From NCBI RefSeq assembly GCF_009761815.1, contig NZ_RWIN01000033.1, forward strand, positions 1-64,000: a stretch of DNA of 64,000 nt, written 5' to 3'. The first letter of the stretch is position 1. Every line of letters starts with the position of its first letter. Below, one piece after another: positions 48,558 through 59,680 of the stretch. The position numbers were made by a program, and so were the translations under genes. The stretch comes from Pseudomonas sp. PB120 (GTDB lineage: Bacteria > Pseudomonadota > Gammaproteobacteria > Pseudomonadales > Pseudomonadaceae). The notes beneath the pieces were generated by a model, which was not told where the DNA came from, did not search any database, and worked only from the letters and a program-made list of their open reading frames with translations.

Positions 48558-49709
48558 TTACTTAATGGTCAGGGCTTCCAGTTTGCCGCTGTTGCCATAG
48601 ACATAAATCGTGTCACCCACCACCAGCGGACGGGCACGAAGGCCGTCGCTGTCGATGCGCTCACGGCCGACGAAACGGCCGTCCACCTGACTCAGCAGGT
48701 GCAGGTAACCTTCCAGGTCACCGACTGCAACGTAACTCGAAAACACTTCCGGAGCCGACAGTTGACGGCGGGCCAGCGAATCGTTGCTCCACAAGGCTGT
48801 GGTGGAACGCTCGTCGACGCCTTCAACGGTGCCCGAAGACAGGCTCACGTATACGTTGCCGAAACCCTGGGCGACGCCGGCATAGCTGGAAGCATCACGC
48901 TGCCAGAGCTGACGACCGCTTTGCAGGTCCAGTGCCGCAACGCGACCCTGATAGCTGGCGACGTACAGTGTCTCGCCGGACAGCAGCAAGCCACCGTCGA
49001 TATCGACAACACGCTCCAGCTCCGAGCGACCTTGTGGAATCGCTACACGCTGCTCCCACACCGGCACGCCGTTGGAAATATCCAGAGCAACCACTTTACC
49101 GGTCGACAGGCCAGCCACCGCAAGGCGGTTGGTCACGATCGGCGCACTGGTGCCGCGCAGGGTCAGGACTGCCGGAGTGCTGTCGTACAACCAGCGCTGG
49201 TTGCCGGTGGCGGCATCCAGGCCGATCAGACGGTCATCCTGAGTCTGAACCACAACCACGTCACCGTTGTTGGCCGGTGGTGCGAGTACTTCACTGGACA
49301 CGCGAGCGCGCCATTTCTCTTCACCGTTGATGGCGTCCAGCGCAACGATTTCGCCCTTCAGCGTACCGATCGTGAGCAGACCGTAACCCACGCCTACGGC
49401 GCCGGAAACAGGCAGTTCGAGATCTTTCTTCCACTTGACGTCGCCATTGCTGCGGTCCATCGCCATCACCACACCGGTGACGTCGGCGGCATAGATGGTA
49501 TCGCCATCGATTGCCGGAACCAGCATGTTGTAGCTTTCGCCCTGACCATCACCGATAGAACGGCTCCACTGCTTGTGCAGAACCACTTCTTCCTTGAAGT
49601 CGACCAGCTCGGCCGGTGGCAATTCTTTTTTGCTGTTGCTGCTGCAACCCGCGGCCAAAACGGCCAGAGCCAGCAATGCTGCATGTTTCCAACGGATCAC
49701 GTCACGCAT
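48558..49709 (-). CDS. bamB: Outer membrane assembly lipoprotein BamB
   Basis: Beta-propeller lipoprotein of the BAM complex that helps BamA insert outer-membrane barrels. The 383 residues carry a lipobox (LAVLAAGCSS, Cys about 20) and repeated PQQ-type blades (AADVTGVVMAMDRSNGDVKW, VVVVQTQDDRLIGLDAATG). ATG 49709 (MRDVIRWKH) makes a proper lipoprotein signal and overlaps the yfgM stop by eight bases, so the two are coupled. Confidence 0.95.
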   Translation of the reverse strand: MRDVIRWKHAALLALAVLAAGCSSNSKKELPPAELVDFKEEVVLHKQWSRSIGDGQGESYNMLVPAIDGDTIYAADVTGVVMAMDRSNGDVKWKKDLELPVSGAVGVGYGLLTIGTLKGEIVALDAINGEEKWRARVSSEVLAPPANNGDVVVVQTQDDRLIGLDAATGNQRWLYDSTPAVLTLRGTSAPIVTNRLAVAGLSTGKVVALDISNGVPVWEQRVAIPQGRSELERVVDIDGGLLLSGETLYVASYQGRVAALDLQSGRQLWQRDASSYAGVAQGFGNVYVSLSSGTVEGVDERSTTALWSNDSLARRQLSAPEVFSSYVAVGDLEGYLHLLSQVDGRFVGRERIDSDGLRARPLVVGDTIYVYGNSGKLEALTIK

Positions 49710-50343
49710 CCCCTTTAGCCAGATCGTCCAGCTTGATTTGTAGGCCGCCGACCGCCGCTTCATCCGACAGTGCCGCCTTGGCTTTTTGATACGCTGCGTT
49801 GGCTTCGTCGGTACGACCCAGCTGCACCAGCAGGTCGCCCTTGAGTTCTTCGCGAGTGGCCAGGAAGGCTTTGTCTGCGTCGCCGTCGAGCAGTTTCAAA
49901 GCTTCGTCAGCCTTGTTCTGCGCGGCCAGTACCTGCGCCAGACGCTGACGGGCAATCTCGCCCAGCGCCGGGTTCGCCGGTTTGGCAACAATGGCATTCA
50001 GCTCGGTGGCTGCATCATCCAGCTTGCCGGCGTCGACCGCGACTTTCGCCACGAACAGGCTGCCGTACTGCGCGTAAGCCGTGCCGCCGAACTCGCTGTT
50101 GAGCTTGGCTGCCAGGTCCGAAACGCGCGCTGCATCGGGTTTGCCGTCAGGGGTCAGCGTGGTTTCGAGCAATTGCTGATAGAGCATCGAAGCGCCTTGC
50201 GCCTGATTGTTCTGATACTTGTGAAAGGCCTGCCAGCCGAACACGATGACCAGCGCCAACAGGCCACCAGTAACCAGGGGCTTGCCGTTGCGTGACCACC
50301 AGTCCTTCAAATCCGCCAGCTGTTCGTCTTCGGTACTCGACAC
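49702..50343 (-). CDS. yfgM: YfgM-family membrane-anchored TPR protein
   Basis: Inner-membrane protein with a periplasmic tetratricopeptide domain, a likely chaperone-network or ancillary SecYEG partner (as E. coli YfgM). The 213 residues have a cytoplasmic N-terminus, one helix (GGLLALVIVFGWQAFHKY, about 27-44) and TPR-like helices (AALNAIVAKPANPALGEIAR region onward). It lies between hisS and bamB as in E. coli. Confidence 0.92.
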   Translation of the reverse strand: MSSTEDEQLADLKDWWSRNGKPLVTGGLLALVIVFGWQAFHKYQNNQAQGASMLYQQLLETTLTPDGKPDAARVSDLAAKLNSEFGGTAYAQYGSLFVAKVAVDAGKLDDAATELNAIVAKPANPALGEIARQRLAQVLAAQNKADEALKLLDGDADKAFLATREELKGDLLVQLGRTDEANAAYQKAKAALSDEAAVGGLQIKLDDLAKGDA

Positions 50344-50383
50344 CCCAATACTCCTTAATCGCTAAATCGGCTGTTTGACAGCT

Positions 50384-51673
50384 TCAACCCTGCACGACGC
50401 AGGTGGCCAGGTGTGCAGCAAGCGCATCCCAGGCAATGCTTTGTTGTTCGCCCTGGCCACGCAGGGGTTTGAAACCTACCACTTGCTGGGCCATTTCGTC
50501 GTCACCGAGGATCAGCGCATATAGCGCACCGCTCTTGTCGGCTTTCTTGAACTGGCTTTTGAAGCTTCCGGCGCCGGCATTGATCTGCAGGCGCAGGTTT
50601 GGCAATTGATCGCGAACCTTCTCGCTCAACGTCAGGGCCGCCAGCTCGGCAGCCTCGCCGAATGCGCAGAGATAGACGTCGACCTGACGGGAGATCTCTT
50701 CCGGGATCTGCGCCAGGGTTTCCAGCAGCAGCACCAGACGCTCGATGCCCATGGCGAAACCAACGCCCGGGGTCGGCTTGCCGCCCATCTGCTCCACCAG
50801 ACCGTCGTAACGACCACCGGCACACACAGTGCCCTGGGCGCCCAGCTTGTCGGTGACCCATTCGAAAACGGTCTTGCTGTAGTAATCGAGCCCGCGAACC
50901 AGCTTCGGGTTGATCACATAAGGAATGCCGGCGGCGTCGAGACGAGCCTTGAGGCCCTCGAAGTGCACGCGGGATTCATCGTCGAGGTAGTCGGCCATTT
51001 TCGGCGCGTCGACCAGGATCGCTTGAGTGTCGGCGTTCTTGGTGTCCAGCACCCGCAAAGGGTTCGTCTTCAGACGGCGCTGGCTGTCTTCGTCCAGTTT
51101 GTCCAGGTGCGCCGAAAGGAACTCGACCAGCGCTTCGCGATAACGACCGCGGGATTCGCTGGTGCCCAGGCTGTTGAGCTCGAGCTTGACCGCATCGCGG
51201 ATACCCAGCTCGCCCCACAGGCGCCAGGTCAGAACGATCAGCTCGGCATCGATGTCCGGACCATCGAGGTTGAACACCTCGACACCGATCTGGTGGAACT
51301 GGCGATAACGGCCTTTCTGCGGACGTTCGTGACGAAACATCGGGCCGATGTACCAGAGTTTCTGCACCTGGCCACCGCCGGTGATGCCGTGCTCGAGCAC
51401 CGCACGCACACAGGCCGCCGTGCCTTCAGGGCGCAGGGTCAGGGAATCGCCGTTACGGTCGTCGAAGGTGTACATCTCTTTTTCGACGATATCGGTCACT
51501 TCACCGATGGAGCGCTTGAACAGCTCGGTGAACTCGACGATCGGCATGCGGATCTGCTTGTAACCGTAGTTATCCAGCAGACGCGAAACGGTGCCCTCGA
51601 AATGACGCCACAGGGGAGTCTGTTCGGGCAGGATGTCGTTCATGCCACGAATGGCTTGCAGAGACTTGCTCAC
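50384..51673 (-). CDS. hisS: Histidyl-tRNA synthetase
   Basis: Class II synthetase of 429 residues. Motif 2 and the histidine-binding loops are visible: [33 protein letters not shown], and [15 protein letters not shown] with [13 protein letters not shown]. The anticodon-binding C-domain runs from about 330. It is 37 bases downstream of ispG in the same leftward run. Confidence 0.98.
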   Translation of the reverse strand: MSKSLQAIRGMNDILPEQTPLWRHFEGTVSRLLDNYGYKQIRMPIVEFTELFKRSIGEVTDIVEKEMYTFDDRNGDSLTLRPEGTAACVRAVLEHGITGGGQVQKLWYIGPMFRHERPQKGRYRQFHQIGVEVFNLDGPDIDAELIVLTWRLWGELGIRDAVKLELNSLGTSESRGRYREALVEFLSAHLDKLDEDSQRRLKTNPLRVLDTKNADTQAILVDAPKMADYLDDESRVHFEGLKARLDAAGIPYVINPKLVRGLDYYSKTVFEWVTDKLGAQGTVCAGGRYDGLVEQMGGKPTPGVGFAMGIERLVLLLETLAQIPEEISRQVDVYLCAFGEAAELAALTLSEKVRDQLPNLRLQINAGAGSFKSQFKKADKSGALYALILGDDEMAQQVVGFKPLRGQGEQQSIAWDALAAHLATCVVQG

Positions 51674-51710
51674 TTTAAATCCTTAAATTCGTTCGGCGCT
51701 TCAGTCCGGC

Positions 51711-52820
51711 TTAGCCGCGAGCGATTACCGCTGCATCAGCCTCGACCTTCTCGGCCGCTTTCTGGCGGATCAAGCGTTCAAGCTCATCCACCAGATTGTC
51801 ATTCGTCAGTTTCTGCGACGGCTTGCCGTCGATGTAAATCAGGTTCGGCGTGCCGCCGGTCAAGCCGATATGGGCTTCCTTGGCTTCACCCGGCCCGTTG
51901 ACCACACAACCGATGACCGCCACATCCAGCGGCACCAGCAGGTCTTCGAGGCGCCCTTCCAGTTCGTTCATGGTTTTGACCACATCGAAGTTCTGCCGCG
52001 AGCAGCTCGGGCAGGCGATGAAGTTGATGCCACGGGAACGCAGGTGCAGGGACTTGAGAATGTCGTAGCCGACTTTCACTTCCTCGACCGGGTCAGCCGC
52101 CAACGAGATGCGGATAGTATCGCCAATCCCTTCGGCGAGCAGCATACCGAGGCCCACGGCGGATTTCACTGTGCCTGAACGCAAGCCACCCGCTTCGGTG
52201 ATGCCCAGGTGCAGCGGCTGGACGATTTCCTTGGCCAGCAGGCGGTAAGCTTCGACGGCCATGAACACGTCGGAGGCCTTCACGCTGACCTTGAAGTCCT
52301 GGAAATTCAGGCGTTCAAGGTGCTCGACGTGACGCAAGGCGGACTCGACCAGCGCAGCCGGGGTCGGCTCGCCGTATTTCTTTTGCAGGTCTTTTTCCAG
52401 GGAACCGGCGTTGACGCCGATGCGGATCGGAATCCCGCGATCACGGGCGGCATCGACCACCGCACGCACGCGGTCTTCGCGACCGATATTGCCCGGGTTG
52501 ATCCGCAGGCAATCAACGCCCAGCTCGGCTACCCGCAACGCGATCTTGTAGTCGAAATGGATGTCGGCCACCAACGGCACTTTGACCAGTTGCTTGATCT
52601 TGCCGAAAGCTTCGGCGGCGTCCATGTCCGGCACGGAAATGCGCACGATATCGACGCCAGCTGCTTCCAGCCGGTTGATCTGGGCGACCGTGGCCGCCAC
52701 ATCATTGGTATCGCTGTTGGTCATGCTCTGCACAGCGATAGGCGCATCGCCGCCAACCGGGACGTTACCGACCCAGATCTTGCGGGATTCGCGACGTTTG
52801 ATTGGAGATTCGCCGTGCAT
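51711..52820 (-). CDS. ispG: 4-hydroxy-3-methylbut-2-en-1-yl diphosphate synthase
   Basis: [4Fe-4S] reductase of the methylerythritol phosphate pathway, 369 residues. The N-terminal TIM barrel (about 20-260) is followed by the cluster domain with [10 protein letters not shown] and [14 protein letters not shown], supplying the three cysteines and the glutamate ligand seen in the family. As an Fe-S enzyme it sits fittingly downstream of the isc operon. Starts three bases after rodZ. Confidence 0.97.
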   Translation of the reverse strand: MHGESPIKRRESRKIWVGNVPVGGDAPIAVQSMTNSDTNDVAATVAQINRLEAAGVDIVRISVPDMDAAEAFGKIKQLVKVPLVADIHFDYKIALRVAELGVDCLRINPGNIGREDRVRAVVDAARDRGIPIRIGVNAGSLEKDLQKKYGEPTPAALVESALRHVEHLERLNFQDFKVSVKASDVFMAVEAYRLLAKEIVQPLHLGITEAGGLRSGTVKSAVGLGMLLAEGIGDTIRISLAADPVEEVKVGYDILKSLHLRSRGINFIACPSCSRQNFDVVKTMNELEGRLEDLLVPLDVAVIGCVVNGPGEAKEAHIGLTGGTPNLIYIDGKPSQKLTNDNLVDELERLIRQKAAEKVEADAAVIARG

Positions 52821-52823
52821 GAC

Positions 52824-53861
52824 TTATTGACCCAACTTCAGGCGAGCAGTCTCGCCACTGGTGAACGGAGCGACATCAACCACCTGCCCGTTGTAGCTGA
52901 CCTGCGCGCCACGAGCGAAGCCCAGGCGCACGGCAAATGGCGGCTTGCCGCTGACGGAAACGCTTTCACCCTTACGCTTGAGGCCGCTCAACAGCACCTT
53001 GCCGGTGCCATCGGTCACTTGCGTCCAGCAATCGGCGGTGAATTGCAGTTGAACCTGGCCCTGGCCGGCAACTGGAGCAGCGGCTGGAGCGGGGATGGTC
53101 GGCGTCACGGAAGCGGTTGCAGGCGGAGCCGAAACAACAGGAGCCGCCAGCGTTGGGGCCGCAGGCGCCGCGACAGCCGGAGCAGTGCTGTGAACCGGAG
53201 CCGCCGGTGCCGGAGCGGCCGGTGCTGCAACGGGTGCGGTCGGCGTGATCGGTGCCGCTTCGGCCGGTGCCTCAGCCGAGGTTTCGGCTTGCGGCAACGC
53301 GAGCGCAGTGGTGCTGCCTTCGGCCTGACCTTCCGCGACGGCCTGGTCTTCCGGCTCGTCCAGCGGATGGATCTGGGTGGTACCGTCGGCGCCTTCGACT
53401 TCAACGTGCTCCGGGCTCAGGCTGACCTGGTCCTTGGTGCGCGATGACGTTTGATCCTGCCACCAGATAAAACCACCGCCAATCACTGCGATCAGCAACA
53501 GCAGGCTGACAATGCGCAAAATGGTATGGGAAACCCGGACCGGCTCTTCGATGCGACCCAGGCTGTGAACGCTGCTACCCTGGGAATCGGTGCCGGTGGA
53601 TTGGTCGAATTGCTGAACCAGCACGGTTTGATCCATGCCCAGCAACTTGGCATACGCGCGGATGTAACCGCGAGCAAAGGTATGCCCAGGCAGCTTGTCG
53701 AAAGCGCCGGCTTCCAGATTGCTCAGGGAATTGACGGTGAGGTTGAGCTTGAGGGCCACTTCGGCCAGCGACCAGCCATTGCTTTCGCGGGCCTGGCGCA
53801 AAGTCTCACCGGGGTTAACGCGATTCGCTGCTACAACTTCGGGATGCGCCGCTTTCATCAT
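52824..53861 (-). CDS. rodZ: Cytoskeleton protein RodZ
   Basis: Membrane protein linking MreB to the elongasome, 345 residues. A cytoplasmic Xre-type helix-turn-helix (about 18-85, TLRQARESNGWSLAEVALKL and NLTVNSLSNLEAGAFDKLPG) is followed by a helix at about 112-133 (TILRIVSLLLLIAVIGGGFI), a long Ala/Pro-rich periplasmic linker, and a C-terminal DUF4115 beta domain. Two adjacent ATG codons overlap the pilW stop (ATGATGA). Confidence 0.95.
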   Translation of the reverse strand: MMKAAHPEVVAANRVNPGETLRQARESNGWSLAEVALKLNLTVNSLSNLEAGAFDKLPGHTFARGYIRAYAKLLGMDQTVLVQQFDQSTGTDSQGSSVHSLGRIEEPVRVSHTILRIVSLLLLIAVIGGGFIWWQDQTSSRTKDQVSLSPEHVEVEGADGTTQIHPLDEPEDQAVAEGQAEGSTTALALPQAETSAEAPAEAAPITPTAPVAAPAAPAPAAPVHSTAPAVAAPAAPTLAAPVVSAPPATASVTPTIPAPAAAPVAGQGQVQLQFTADCWTQVTDGTGKVLLSGLKRKGESVSVSGKPPFAVRLGFARGAQVSYNGQVVDVAPFTSGETARLKLGQ

Positions 53862-54616
53862 TGCTCCGACAGGTATTGCTGATATTCCGGCGTACCGGGA
53901 TAGAGTCGTTTTAATTGCAGGCCAAAACTGGCGGCCTTGTCGCGATCTTCAAACACTTTTGCCAGCCGAACGCCGAGCAATAGACTACGTGCATTTTGTT
54001 CGGTCAGCAGGCTAAAACGGTCGTAATAGTCACGCGCGGGCACATAATGCCTGTCTTCGAACGACAACTCAGCCATTTCCAGCAATGCCCGTGGCTGTTG
54101 GCGATTCAAACGCAGGGCTTTTTCCAGTTGCTGCTGGGCCAGTTCACGCTGGCCAAGCTTCGAAGCGGTCATCCCAAGGCTCTCGAACACCCGAGAACGC
54201 TCAGGATACAAGGTATCGGCGGCCGCTTGTTCGAAGCGCTCGTAGGCCTCTTTGTAACGCTTTTCTTCGTAAAGAAAACTACCGTAATTGTTCAGGATTC
54301 GTGCACCGGTGGGACGAGAGGACAGCGCCTTGCGAAAATGCTGGTCCGCCAGTTCCGGTTCCATCTCGGCCTGGAACACCAACCCAAGCGCCGCGTTGGC
54401 ATCCGGGTCGGATTCATCCAGCTCCAGCGCTTTCTTCAGCGGAACCTTGGCGCGCTCGGTCATGCCTTGCTGCAAGTACCCCAGGCCCAGCTGCACGTAA
54501 GCGGCACGCGCTTCATCACGGCCCTTGCTGGTCTTCATCGGGTTGAAGTCGCCCGACAGGACACAACCAGCACACAGGCTGGCCCACAGCAACAGCAGCG
54601 CGAAGCGCAGGGACAT
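53858..54616 (-). CDS. pilW: Type IV pilus biogenesis lipoprotein PilW (PilF)
   Basis: Outer-membrane pilotin for the PilQ secretin, 252 residues. A lipoprotein signal ends WASLCAGC (Cys about 18), followed by about six tetratricopeptide repeats (ARAAYVQLGLGYLQQGMTER; DPDANAALGLVFQAEMEPEL; ARILNNYGSFLYEEKRYKEA). It is named PilF in P. aeruginosa. Overlaps rodZ at its 3' end and begins 12 bases after rlmN. Confidence 0.93.
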   Translation of the reverse strand: MSLRFALLLLWASLCAGCVLSGDFNPMKTSKGRDEARAAYVQLGLGYLQQGMTERAKVPLKKALELDESDPDANAALGLVFQAEMEPELADQHFRKALSSRPTGARILNNYGSFLYEEKRYKEAYERFEQAAADTLYPERSRVFESLGMTASKLGQRELAQQQLEKALRLNRQQPRALLEMAELSFEDRHYVPARDYYDRFSLLTEQNARSLLLGVRLAKVFEDRDKAASFGLQLKRLYPGTPEYQQYLSEQ

Positions 54617-54628
54617 AGAGATCCTCTC

Positions 54629-55777
54629 TTAATTATTGTTCGCAGCGTTCTGTGCGATATCGTTTTCGGCGCTCAACTCGCGCACGGCGATATAACGCTC
54701 GCTACGACGGGTGCGATCCAGCACCTGCCCTACCAATTGACCGCATGCGGCATCGATGTCTTCACCACGGGTGGTGCGGACGGTAACGTTGAAGCCAGCA
54801 TGGTGAAGCTGATCCTGGAAACGACGAATCGCGTTGTTGCTCGGACGCTCGTAACCGGAATGCGGGAACGGGTTGAACGGAATCAAGTTGATCTTGCACG
54901 GGATGTTCTTGAGCAACTCGATCATCTCAACGGCATGTTCAACCTTGTCGTTGATGTCCTTGAGCAAGGTGTACTCGATGGTCAGCACGCGTTTTTCGCC
55001 CAGGGACGACATGTAGCGCTGGCACGACTCGAGCAGCATCTTAAGCGGATATTTCTTGTTGATCGGCACCAATTGGTTACGCAATGCGTCGTTTGGTGCG
55101 TGCAGCGACAACGCCAGGGAGACGTCGATGTGCTTGGACAGCTCATCGATCATCGGCACCACGCCCGAAGTGGACAGGGTCACGCGGCGCTTGGAAATCC
55201 CGTAGCCCAGGTCATCCATCATCAGATGCATGGCGGCCACGACGTTGTCGAAGTTCAGCAGCGGCTCACCCATGCCCATCATCACCACGTTGGTGATGGC
55301 ACGGTCGGCGGTCGCCGGGATGCTGCCGAACGATTTGTTGGCAATCCACACCTGGCCGATGACTTCGGCGGCGGTGAGGTTGCTGTTGAAACCTTGCTTG
55401 CCGGTGGAGCAGAAACTGCAATCCAGGGCACAGCCTGCCTGGGACGAAACGCACAAAGTGCCGCGTTTGCCCTGGGGAATGTACACGGTCTCGACGCAGC
55501 TGCCGGACGCCACGCGCACCACCCATTTGCGGGTGCCGTCGGTGGAGATGTCCTCGCTGACAACTTCGGGACCGCGAACTTCGGCAATAGCCTTGAGCTT
55601 GTCGCGCAAGGCCTTGCTGACGTTCGTCATGGCGTCGAAATCATCGACGCCAAGGTGGTGAATCCATTTCATTACCTGACCGGCACGGAAACGCTTCTCC
55701 CCGATTGAGTCGAAGAATTTTTCCATTTCCTGTTGAGTCAGACCCAGCAGGTTGGTTTTTACAGTCGATGTAGTCAT
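54629..55777 (-). CDS. rlmN: Dual-specificity RNA methyltransferase RlmN
   Basis: Radical SAM enzyme making m2A at 23S rRNA A2503 and tRNA A37. The 382 residues carry the CX3CX2C cluster motif ([11 protein letters not shown]), the GMGEPLLN block and the C-terminal cysteine-bearing [17 protein letters not shown]. It lies 28 bases after ndk. Confidence 0.97.
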   Translation of the reverse strand: MTTSTVKTNLLGLTQQEMEKFFDSIGEKRFRAGQVMKWIHHLGVDDFDAMTNVSKALRDKLKAIAEVRGPEVVSEDISTDGTRKWVVRVASGSCVETVYIPQGKRGTLCVSSQAGCALDCSFCSTGKQGFNSNLTAAEVIGQVWIANKSFGSIPATADRAITNVVMMGMGEPLLNFDNVVAAMHLMMDDLGYGISKRRVTLSTSGVVPMIDELSKHIDVSLALSLHAPNDALRNQLVPINKKYPLKMLLESCQRYMSSLGEKRVLTIEYTLLKDINDKVEHAVEMIELLKNIPCKINLIPFNPFPHSGYERPSNNAIRRFQDQLHHAGFNVTVRTTRGEDIDAACGQLVGQVLDRTRRSERYIAVRELSAENDIAQNAANNN

Positions 55778-55805
55778 GGATTCACCTTCACTCTTAAGCC
55801 AATGC

Positions 55806-56231
55806 TTAGCGAGTGGTTACTTCAGTAGCTGCGAAGAAGTACGAGATTTCGCGAGCAGCAGCGGCTTCGGAGTCCGAACCGTGTACAGCGTTGGCGTCGA
55901 TGGAGTCAGCGAAGTCAGCACGGATGGTGCCAGCTGCAGCTTCTTTAGGGTTGGTAGCGCCCATCAGCTCACGGTTCAGAGCGATAGCGTTTTCGCCTTC
56001 CAGAACCTGAACAACAACAGGACCGGAGATCATGAAAGCAACCAGGTCGCCGAAGAAACCACGAGCGCTGTGCTCAGCGTAGAAGCCTTCAGCTTCAGCT
56101 TTGGACAGTTGCTTCAGTTTCGAAGCTACAACGCGCAGGCCTGCTTTTTCGAAACGAGTGGTGATCTCGCCGATGACGTTTTTTGCAACAGCGTCAGGCT
56201 TGATGATGGAGAAAGTACGTTGAACTGCCAT
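55806..56231 (-). CDS. ndk: Nucleoside diphosphate kinase
   Basis: Balances NTP and dNTP pools by phosphate transfer through a phospho-histidine. 141 residues with the active-site His in ANAVHGSDS and the start [18 protein letters not shown]. It is the first gene after the isc-operon terminator, so it probably starts a new unit with rlmN and pilW. Confidence 0.98.
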   Translation of the reverse strand: MAVQRTFSIIKPDAVAKNVIGEITTRFEKAGLRVVASKLKQLSKAEAEGFYAEHSARGFFGDLVAFMISGPVVVQVLEGENAIALNRELMGATNPKEAAAGTIRADFADSIDANAVHGSDSEAAAAREISYFFAATEVTTR

Positions 56232-56267
56232 GGTGTAACTCCAGAAACGGTAATTTGTGAAAAATTA

Positions 56268-56290
56268 AACCCGCGAATTATACGCGGGTT
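56268..56290 (-). terminator. Terminator at the end of the isc operon
   Basis: An 8-bp stem (AACCCGCG/CGCGGGTT, 7-nt loop) followed leftward by TTTAATTTTT, 30 bases past iscX. It separates the isc operon from ndk. Confidence 0.85.
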
Positions 56291-56319
56291 CTTGGGTATT
56301 GCCTAACCTGCAGCGTGGC

Positions 56320-56520
56320 TCAGTCGCGTTCTTCGATCCAGTGGGCCTGAATGGCCTCCAGGATCTTTTCGCCACAATGCTCAGGCTTGTCGTCGAATTC
56401 GGGCAATTCCATCACCCACTTACGCAGATCGACGAAGTTGACCGCCATAGGGTCAACATCAGGCTTGCTTTCAGCGAGCTGGATCGCGATTTCCAGCACA
56501 TCAGTCCACTTGAGACTCAT
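56320..56520 (-). CDS. iscX: Fe-S assembly protein IscX
   Basis: Small acidic protein (66 residues) that binds IscS and tunes cluster assembly, perhaps as an iron-sensing adaptor. Matches the family over its length: KWTDVLEIAIQLAESKPDVD, FVDLRKWVMELPEF and the C-terminal EAIQAHWIEE. Last gene of the operon, 14 bases after fdx. Confidence 0.96.
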   Translation of the reverse strand: MSLKWTDVLEIAIQLAESKPDVDPMAVNFVDLRKWVMELPEFDDKPEHCGEKILEAIQAHWIEERD

Positions 56521-56534
56521 GACAATTCCTTGAA

Positions 56535-56876
56535 TCAGTGCGGCGCTTCGGCTGCGTGATTGAGCGAGTATTTCGGAATTTCGACGGTCAGGTCTTCATT
56601 CCCGACGATTGCCTGGCAACCGAGACGCGATTGCGCTTCCAGACCCCAGGCCCGATCAAGAAAGTCTTCTTCCAGCTCGTCCGCTTCTTCCAGCGAGTCA
56701 AAACCTTCGCGGATGATGCAGTGGCAGGTAGTGCAGGCACAGACACCGCCACAGGCACTTTCCATCTCAATGTGGTGTTCATGCGCCAAATCGAGAATCG
56801 ATGTACCGGGCTCAGCCTCCACAACCATGCCTTCAGGGCAAAACTTATCGTGTGGCAGAAAAATGACCTGCGGCAT
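56535..56876 (-). CDS. fdx: ISC-type 2Fe-2S ferredoxin
   Basis: Electron donor for cluster assembly, 113 residues. The adrenodoxin-like cluster loop CGGVCACTTCHC supplies three ligands and LGCQAIV the fourth; EELEEDFLDRAWGLE precedes it. It is two bases after hscA, so coupled. Confidence 0.97.
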   Translation of the reverse strand: MPQVIFLPHDKFCPEGMVVEAEPGTSILDLAHEHHIEMESACGGVCACTTCHCIIREGFDSLEEADELEEDFLDRAWGLEAQSRLGCQAIVGNEDLTVEIPKYSLNHAAEAPH

Positions 56877-56878
56877 CG

Positions 56879-58741
56879 TTATTCCTCAATCTCGTTCAGG
56901 TTGCGCCCCGCCAGCGCGGCTTTCACCGTCGAGTCCAGGCGGCGGGCAGCAAAGGCATCGGTCACTTGCGACAGACGCTTGGTCTGCTGCTCGATGGCAA
57001 AACCATCGGTACCTTTCATCAGTTCGGTCAATTCCTGCATCTGCAGCTCGATGACCATACGCTCTTCGGCGTCGAGCAAACGCTCGCCGTCGGCATCGAG
57101 GGCGGCTTGCACCGCTTCGATCAGGCGCTGGGCATCGACCTGCTGCTCACGCAGTACGCGGGCGACCTTGTCATCGTTGGCGTGCTGGAACGAATCCTTG
57201 AGCATCTTGGCGATTTCACCGTCCGTCAGGCCGTAGGACGGCTTGACCTGAATGCTCGCCTCGACGCCCGAGCCCAGTTCACGGGCCGAAACACTCAGCA
57301 GACCATCGGCATCGACCTGGAAGGTCACGCGAATCTTCGCCGCACCCGCCACCATCGACGGGATACCACGCAATTCAAAGCGCGCCAGGGAACGGCAATC
57401 GCTGATCAGCTCGCGCTCACCCTGCAACACATGGATCGCCATGGCCGACTGGCCATCTTTGTACGTCGTGAAGTCCTGGGCGCGGGCAACCGGGATGGTG
57501 GTGTTGCGCGGAATCACCTTCTCCATCAGGCCGCCCATGGTTTCCAGCCCCAGGGACAATGGAATCACGTCAAGCAGCAGCAGTTCTTCGCCGTCACGCT
57601 TGTTGCCAGCCAGGGTATCGGCCTGGATCGCGGCACCGATGGCCACCACTTGATCCGGGTCGATTTCAGTCAGAGGCTGGCGACCGAAGGCTTCAGCCAC
57701 GGCTTCGCGGACGCGAGGTACACGGGTCGAGCCGCCAACCATAACCACTGCGTGCACTTCTTCCAGCTCAACACCGGAATCTCGCACTGCGCGGCGGCAG
57801 GCTTTCAGGCTGCGGGCAACCATCGGCTCGATCAGCGCATTGAAGGCTTCACGGCTCAGTTCGGCTTTCCAGTCGCCGTAAGCAACTTCGACGGACGAGG
57901 CATTGGTGAGGGCTTCTTTGGCCGCACAGGCGGTTTGCAGCAAATGACGTTGCGCGCCCGGATCGAGGTCAGCCGACAAACCAGCACTCTCGATGATCCA
58001 GCCGGCAATCGCGTGATCGAAGTCATCGCCGCCCAGGGCGCTGTCGCCGCCGGTCGCCAGAACCTCAAACACACCACCGGTCAGACGCAGGATCGAAATA
58101 TCGAAAGTACCGCCGCCCAGGTCATAAATCGCGACCAGGCCTTCGGCGTGCTGATCCAGACCGTAAGCCACCGCAGCGGCGGTCGGCTCATTGAGCAAAC
58201 GCAGCACGTTCAGACCGGCCAGCTTGGCCGCATCCTTGGTGGCTTGACGCTGAGCATCATCGAAATAGGCCGGAACGGTGATCACCGCGCCCACCAGCTC
58301 ACCGCCCAGCGTCGCCTCGGCGCGCTGACGCAGCACCTTGAGGATATCGGCGGAGACTTCGACCGGGCTTTTCGGGCCCTGGATCGTATCGATGAACGGC
58401 ATGTGCGATTCGCCGCCGACAAAGCGGTACGGCAGCTGATCGCCCAATTGCTTGACGTCGGACAGACCACGACCCATCAAGCGCTTGACCGACAGCACGG
58501 TGTTCAAGGGATCGGTGGCGGCAGCCAGCTTGGCGGACTCGCCCACTTCGACGCGATCAGCGTGATAGCGCACGGCGGACGGCAGAATGACCTGCCCGTC
58601 AGCATCGGCCAGGGGCTCGGAAAGTCCACTGCGCAACGCAGCGACCAGCGAATTGGTAGTGCCCAAGTCGATCCCCACAGCCAGACGACGCTGGTGCGGT
58701 TGAGGACTTTGGCCGGGTTCGGCGATCTGCAGTAGGGCCAT
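56879..58741 (-). CDS. hscA: Fe-S chaperone HscA (Hsp70 family)
   Basis: Specialised Hsp70 that acts with HscB to release clusters from IscU, recognising the LPPVK motif. The 620 residues comprise the ATPase domain ([12 protein letters not shown] near residue 24; [29 protein letters not shown]) and the substrate domain from about 390. Position between hscB and fdx is canonical. Confidence 0.98.
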   Translation of the reverse strand: MALLQIAEPGQSPQPHQRRLAVGIDLGTTNSLVAALRSGLSEPLADADGQVILPSAVRYHADRVEVGESAKLAAATDPLNTVLSVKRLMGRGLSDVKQLGDQLPYRFVGGESHMPFIDTIQGPKSPVEVSADILKVLRQRAEATLGGELVGAVITVPAYFDDAQRQATKDAAKLAGLNVLRLLNEPTAAAVAYGLDQHAEGLVAIYDLGGGTFDISILRLTGGVFEVLATGGDSALGGDDFDHAIAGWIIESAGLSADLDPGAQRHLLQTACAAKEALTNASSVEVAYGDWKAELSREAFNALIEPMVARSLKACRRAVRDSGVELEEVHAVVMVGGSTRVPRVREAVAEAFGRQPLTEIDPDQVVAIGAAIQADTLAGNKRDGEELLLLDVIPLSLGLETMGGLMEKVIPRNTTIPVARAQDFTTYKDGQSAMAIHVLQGERELISDCRSLARFELRGIPSMVAGAAKIRVTFQVDADGLLSVSARELGSGVEASIQVKPSYGLTDGEIAKMLKDSFQHANDDKVARVLREQQVDAQRLIEAVQAALDADGERLLDAEERMVIELQMQELTELMKGTDGFAIEQQTKRLSQVTDAFAARRLDSTVKAALAGRNLNEIEE

Positions 58742-58792
58742 CGTTATCAGGACTTATCTGTATATCAGGCGTGCGACCGGAGCGGCACTGGG

Positions 58793-59314
58793 TTAATCGT
58801 CGAGGCGCTCTTCTAACTGGCGCACTTCGTAGGTGAGCTTGTCGAGGAACTGCATGCGCCGCATCAGGCGTTCGGCCTGTTCACGTTGCGCTGCATCATT
58901 CCAGCAGGCTGCGAAACTGTCGTTCAGTTTTTCCTGAGCCGCTTTCAACCGGCGCTTGAAGACGGCAACGCCATTCAGGTCGGCGCTGTCCTGCAGGTCT
59001 TCGAGCTCTTCGCGCAACTCCATCTGTTGCAGAAGAAACTCCGGATCATGCACCGTGACCTCCAGCGGCAGCTCACCACCGTTCAAGGCGAGCAGGTAAC
59101 GCGCGCGCTTGGGTGGACTCTTGAGCGTCTGGTAGGCCTCGTTGAGGCTCGCGGATTGCTCTAGCGCCAGCCGCTGCTCCCGCTCGGAAGCGTCGGCAAA
59201 GCGGTCTGGATGGACACTGCGCGCCAACTCACGGTAGCGCGTAGCCAGCTGGTCGAGATCCAGATTGAAGCCCGGTTGCAGCTCGAATAAAGCGAAATGA
59301 CAAGGAGTACCCAC
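58793..59314 (-). CDS. hscB: Fe-S co-chaperone HscB
   Basis: J-domain protein that brings IscU to HscA, 173 residues. The J domain has the HPD triad in [12 protein letters not shown]; the C-terminal helical domain binds IscU. The frame opens 13 codons earlier inside iscA, but GTG 59314 gives the family start ([16 protein letters not shown]) and length, eight bases after iscA. Confidence 0.95.
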   Translation of the reverse strand: MGTPCHFALFELQPGFNLDLDQLATRYRELARSVHPDRFADASEREQRLALEQSASLNEAYQTLKSPPKRARYLLALNGGELPLEVTVHDPEFLLQQMELREELEDLQDSADLNGVAVFKRRLKAAQEKLNDSFAACWNDAAQREQAERLMRRMQFLDKLTYEVRQLEERLDD

Positions 59315-59322
59315 GAGCAGCC

Positions 59323-59646
59323 TCAGATGTTGAAGCTTTCGCCGCAGCCACATTCACCGCGTACGTTGGGGTTGTTGAACTTGAAGCCTTCGTTCAACCC
59401 TTCCTTGACGAAATCGAGTTCGGTGCCGTCCAGGTAGGCCAGGCTTTTAGGGTCGATGATCACTTTCTCGCCGTGACTTTCGAACACTTGATCCTCTTCA
59501 ACCACCTCGTCGACAAACTCCAGCACGTAGGCAAGGCCGGAACAGCCCGTGGTGCGAACACCCAGACGAATCCCCTCACCTTTGCCGCGCCCGTTGAGGG
59601 AGCGTCGCACGTGTTGAGCAGCCGCTTCTGTCATGCTGATAGCCAT
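59323..59646 (-). CDS. iscA: Fe-S assembly protein IscA
   Basis: A-type carrier that accepts and passes on [Fe-S] clusters, 107 residues. The three conserved cysteines are present in [10 protein letters not shown] and [12 protein letters not shown] 59646 ([13 protein letters not shown]) fits the family better than the 8-codon extension. It is 34 bases after iscU. Confidence 0.97.
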   Translation of the reverse strand: MAISMTEAAAQHVRRSLNGRGKGEGIRLGVRTTGCSGLAYVLEFVDEVVEEDQVFESHGEKVIIDPKSLAYLDGTELDFVKEGLNEGFKFNNPNVRGECGCGESFNI

Positions 59647-59680
59647 CGGTGACTCCTTACTCGTCGCCAAATCTTGAAAG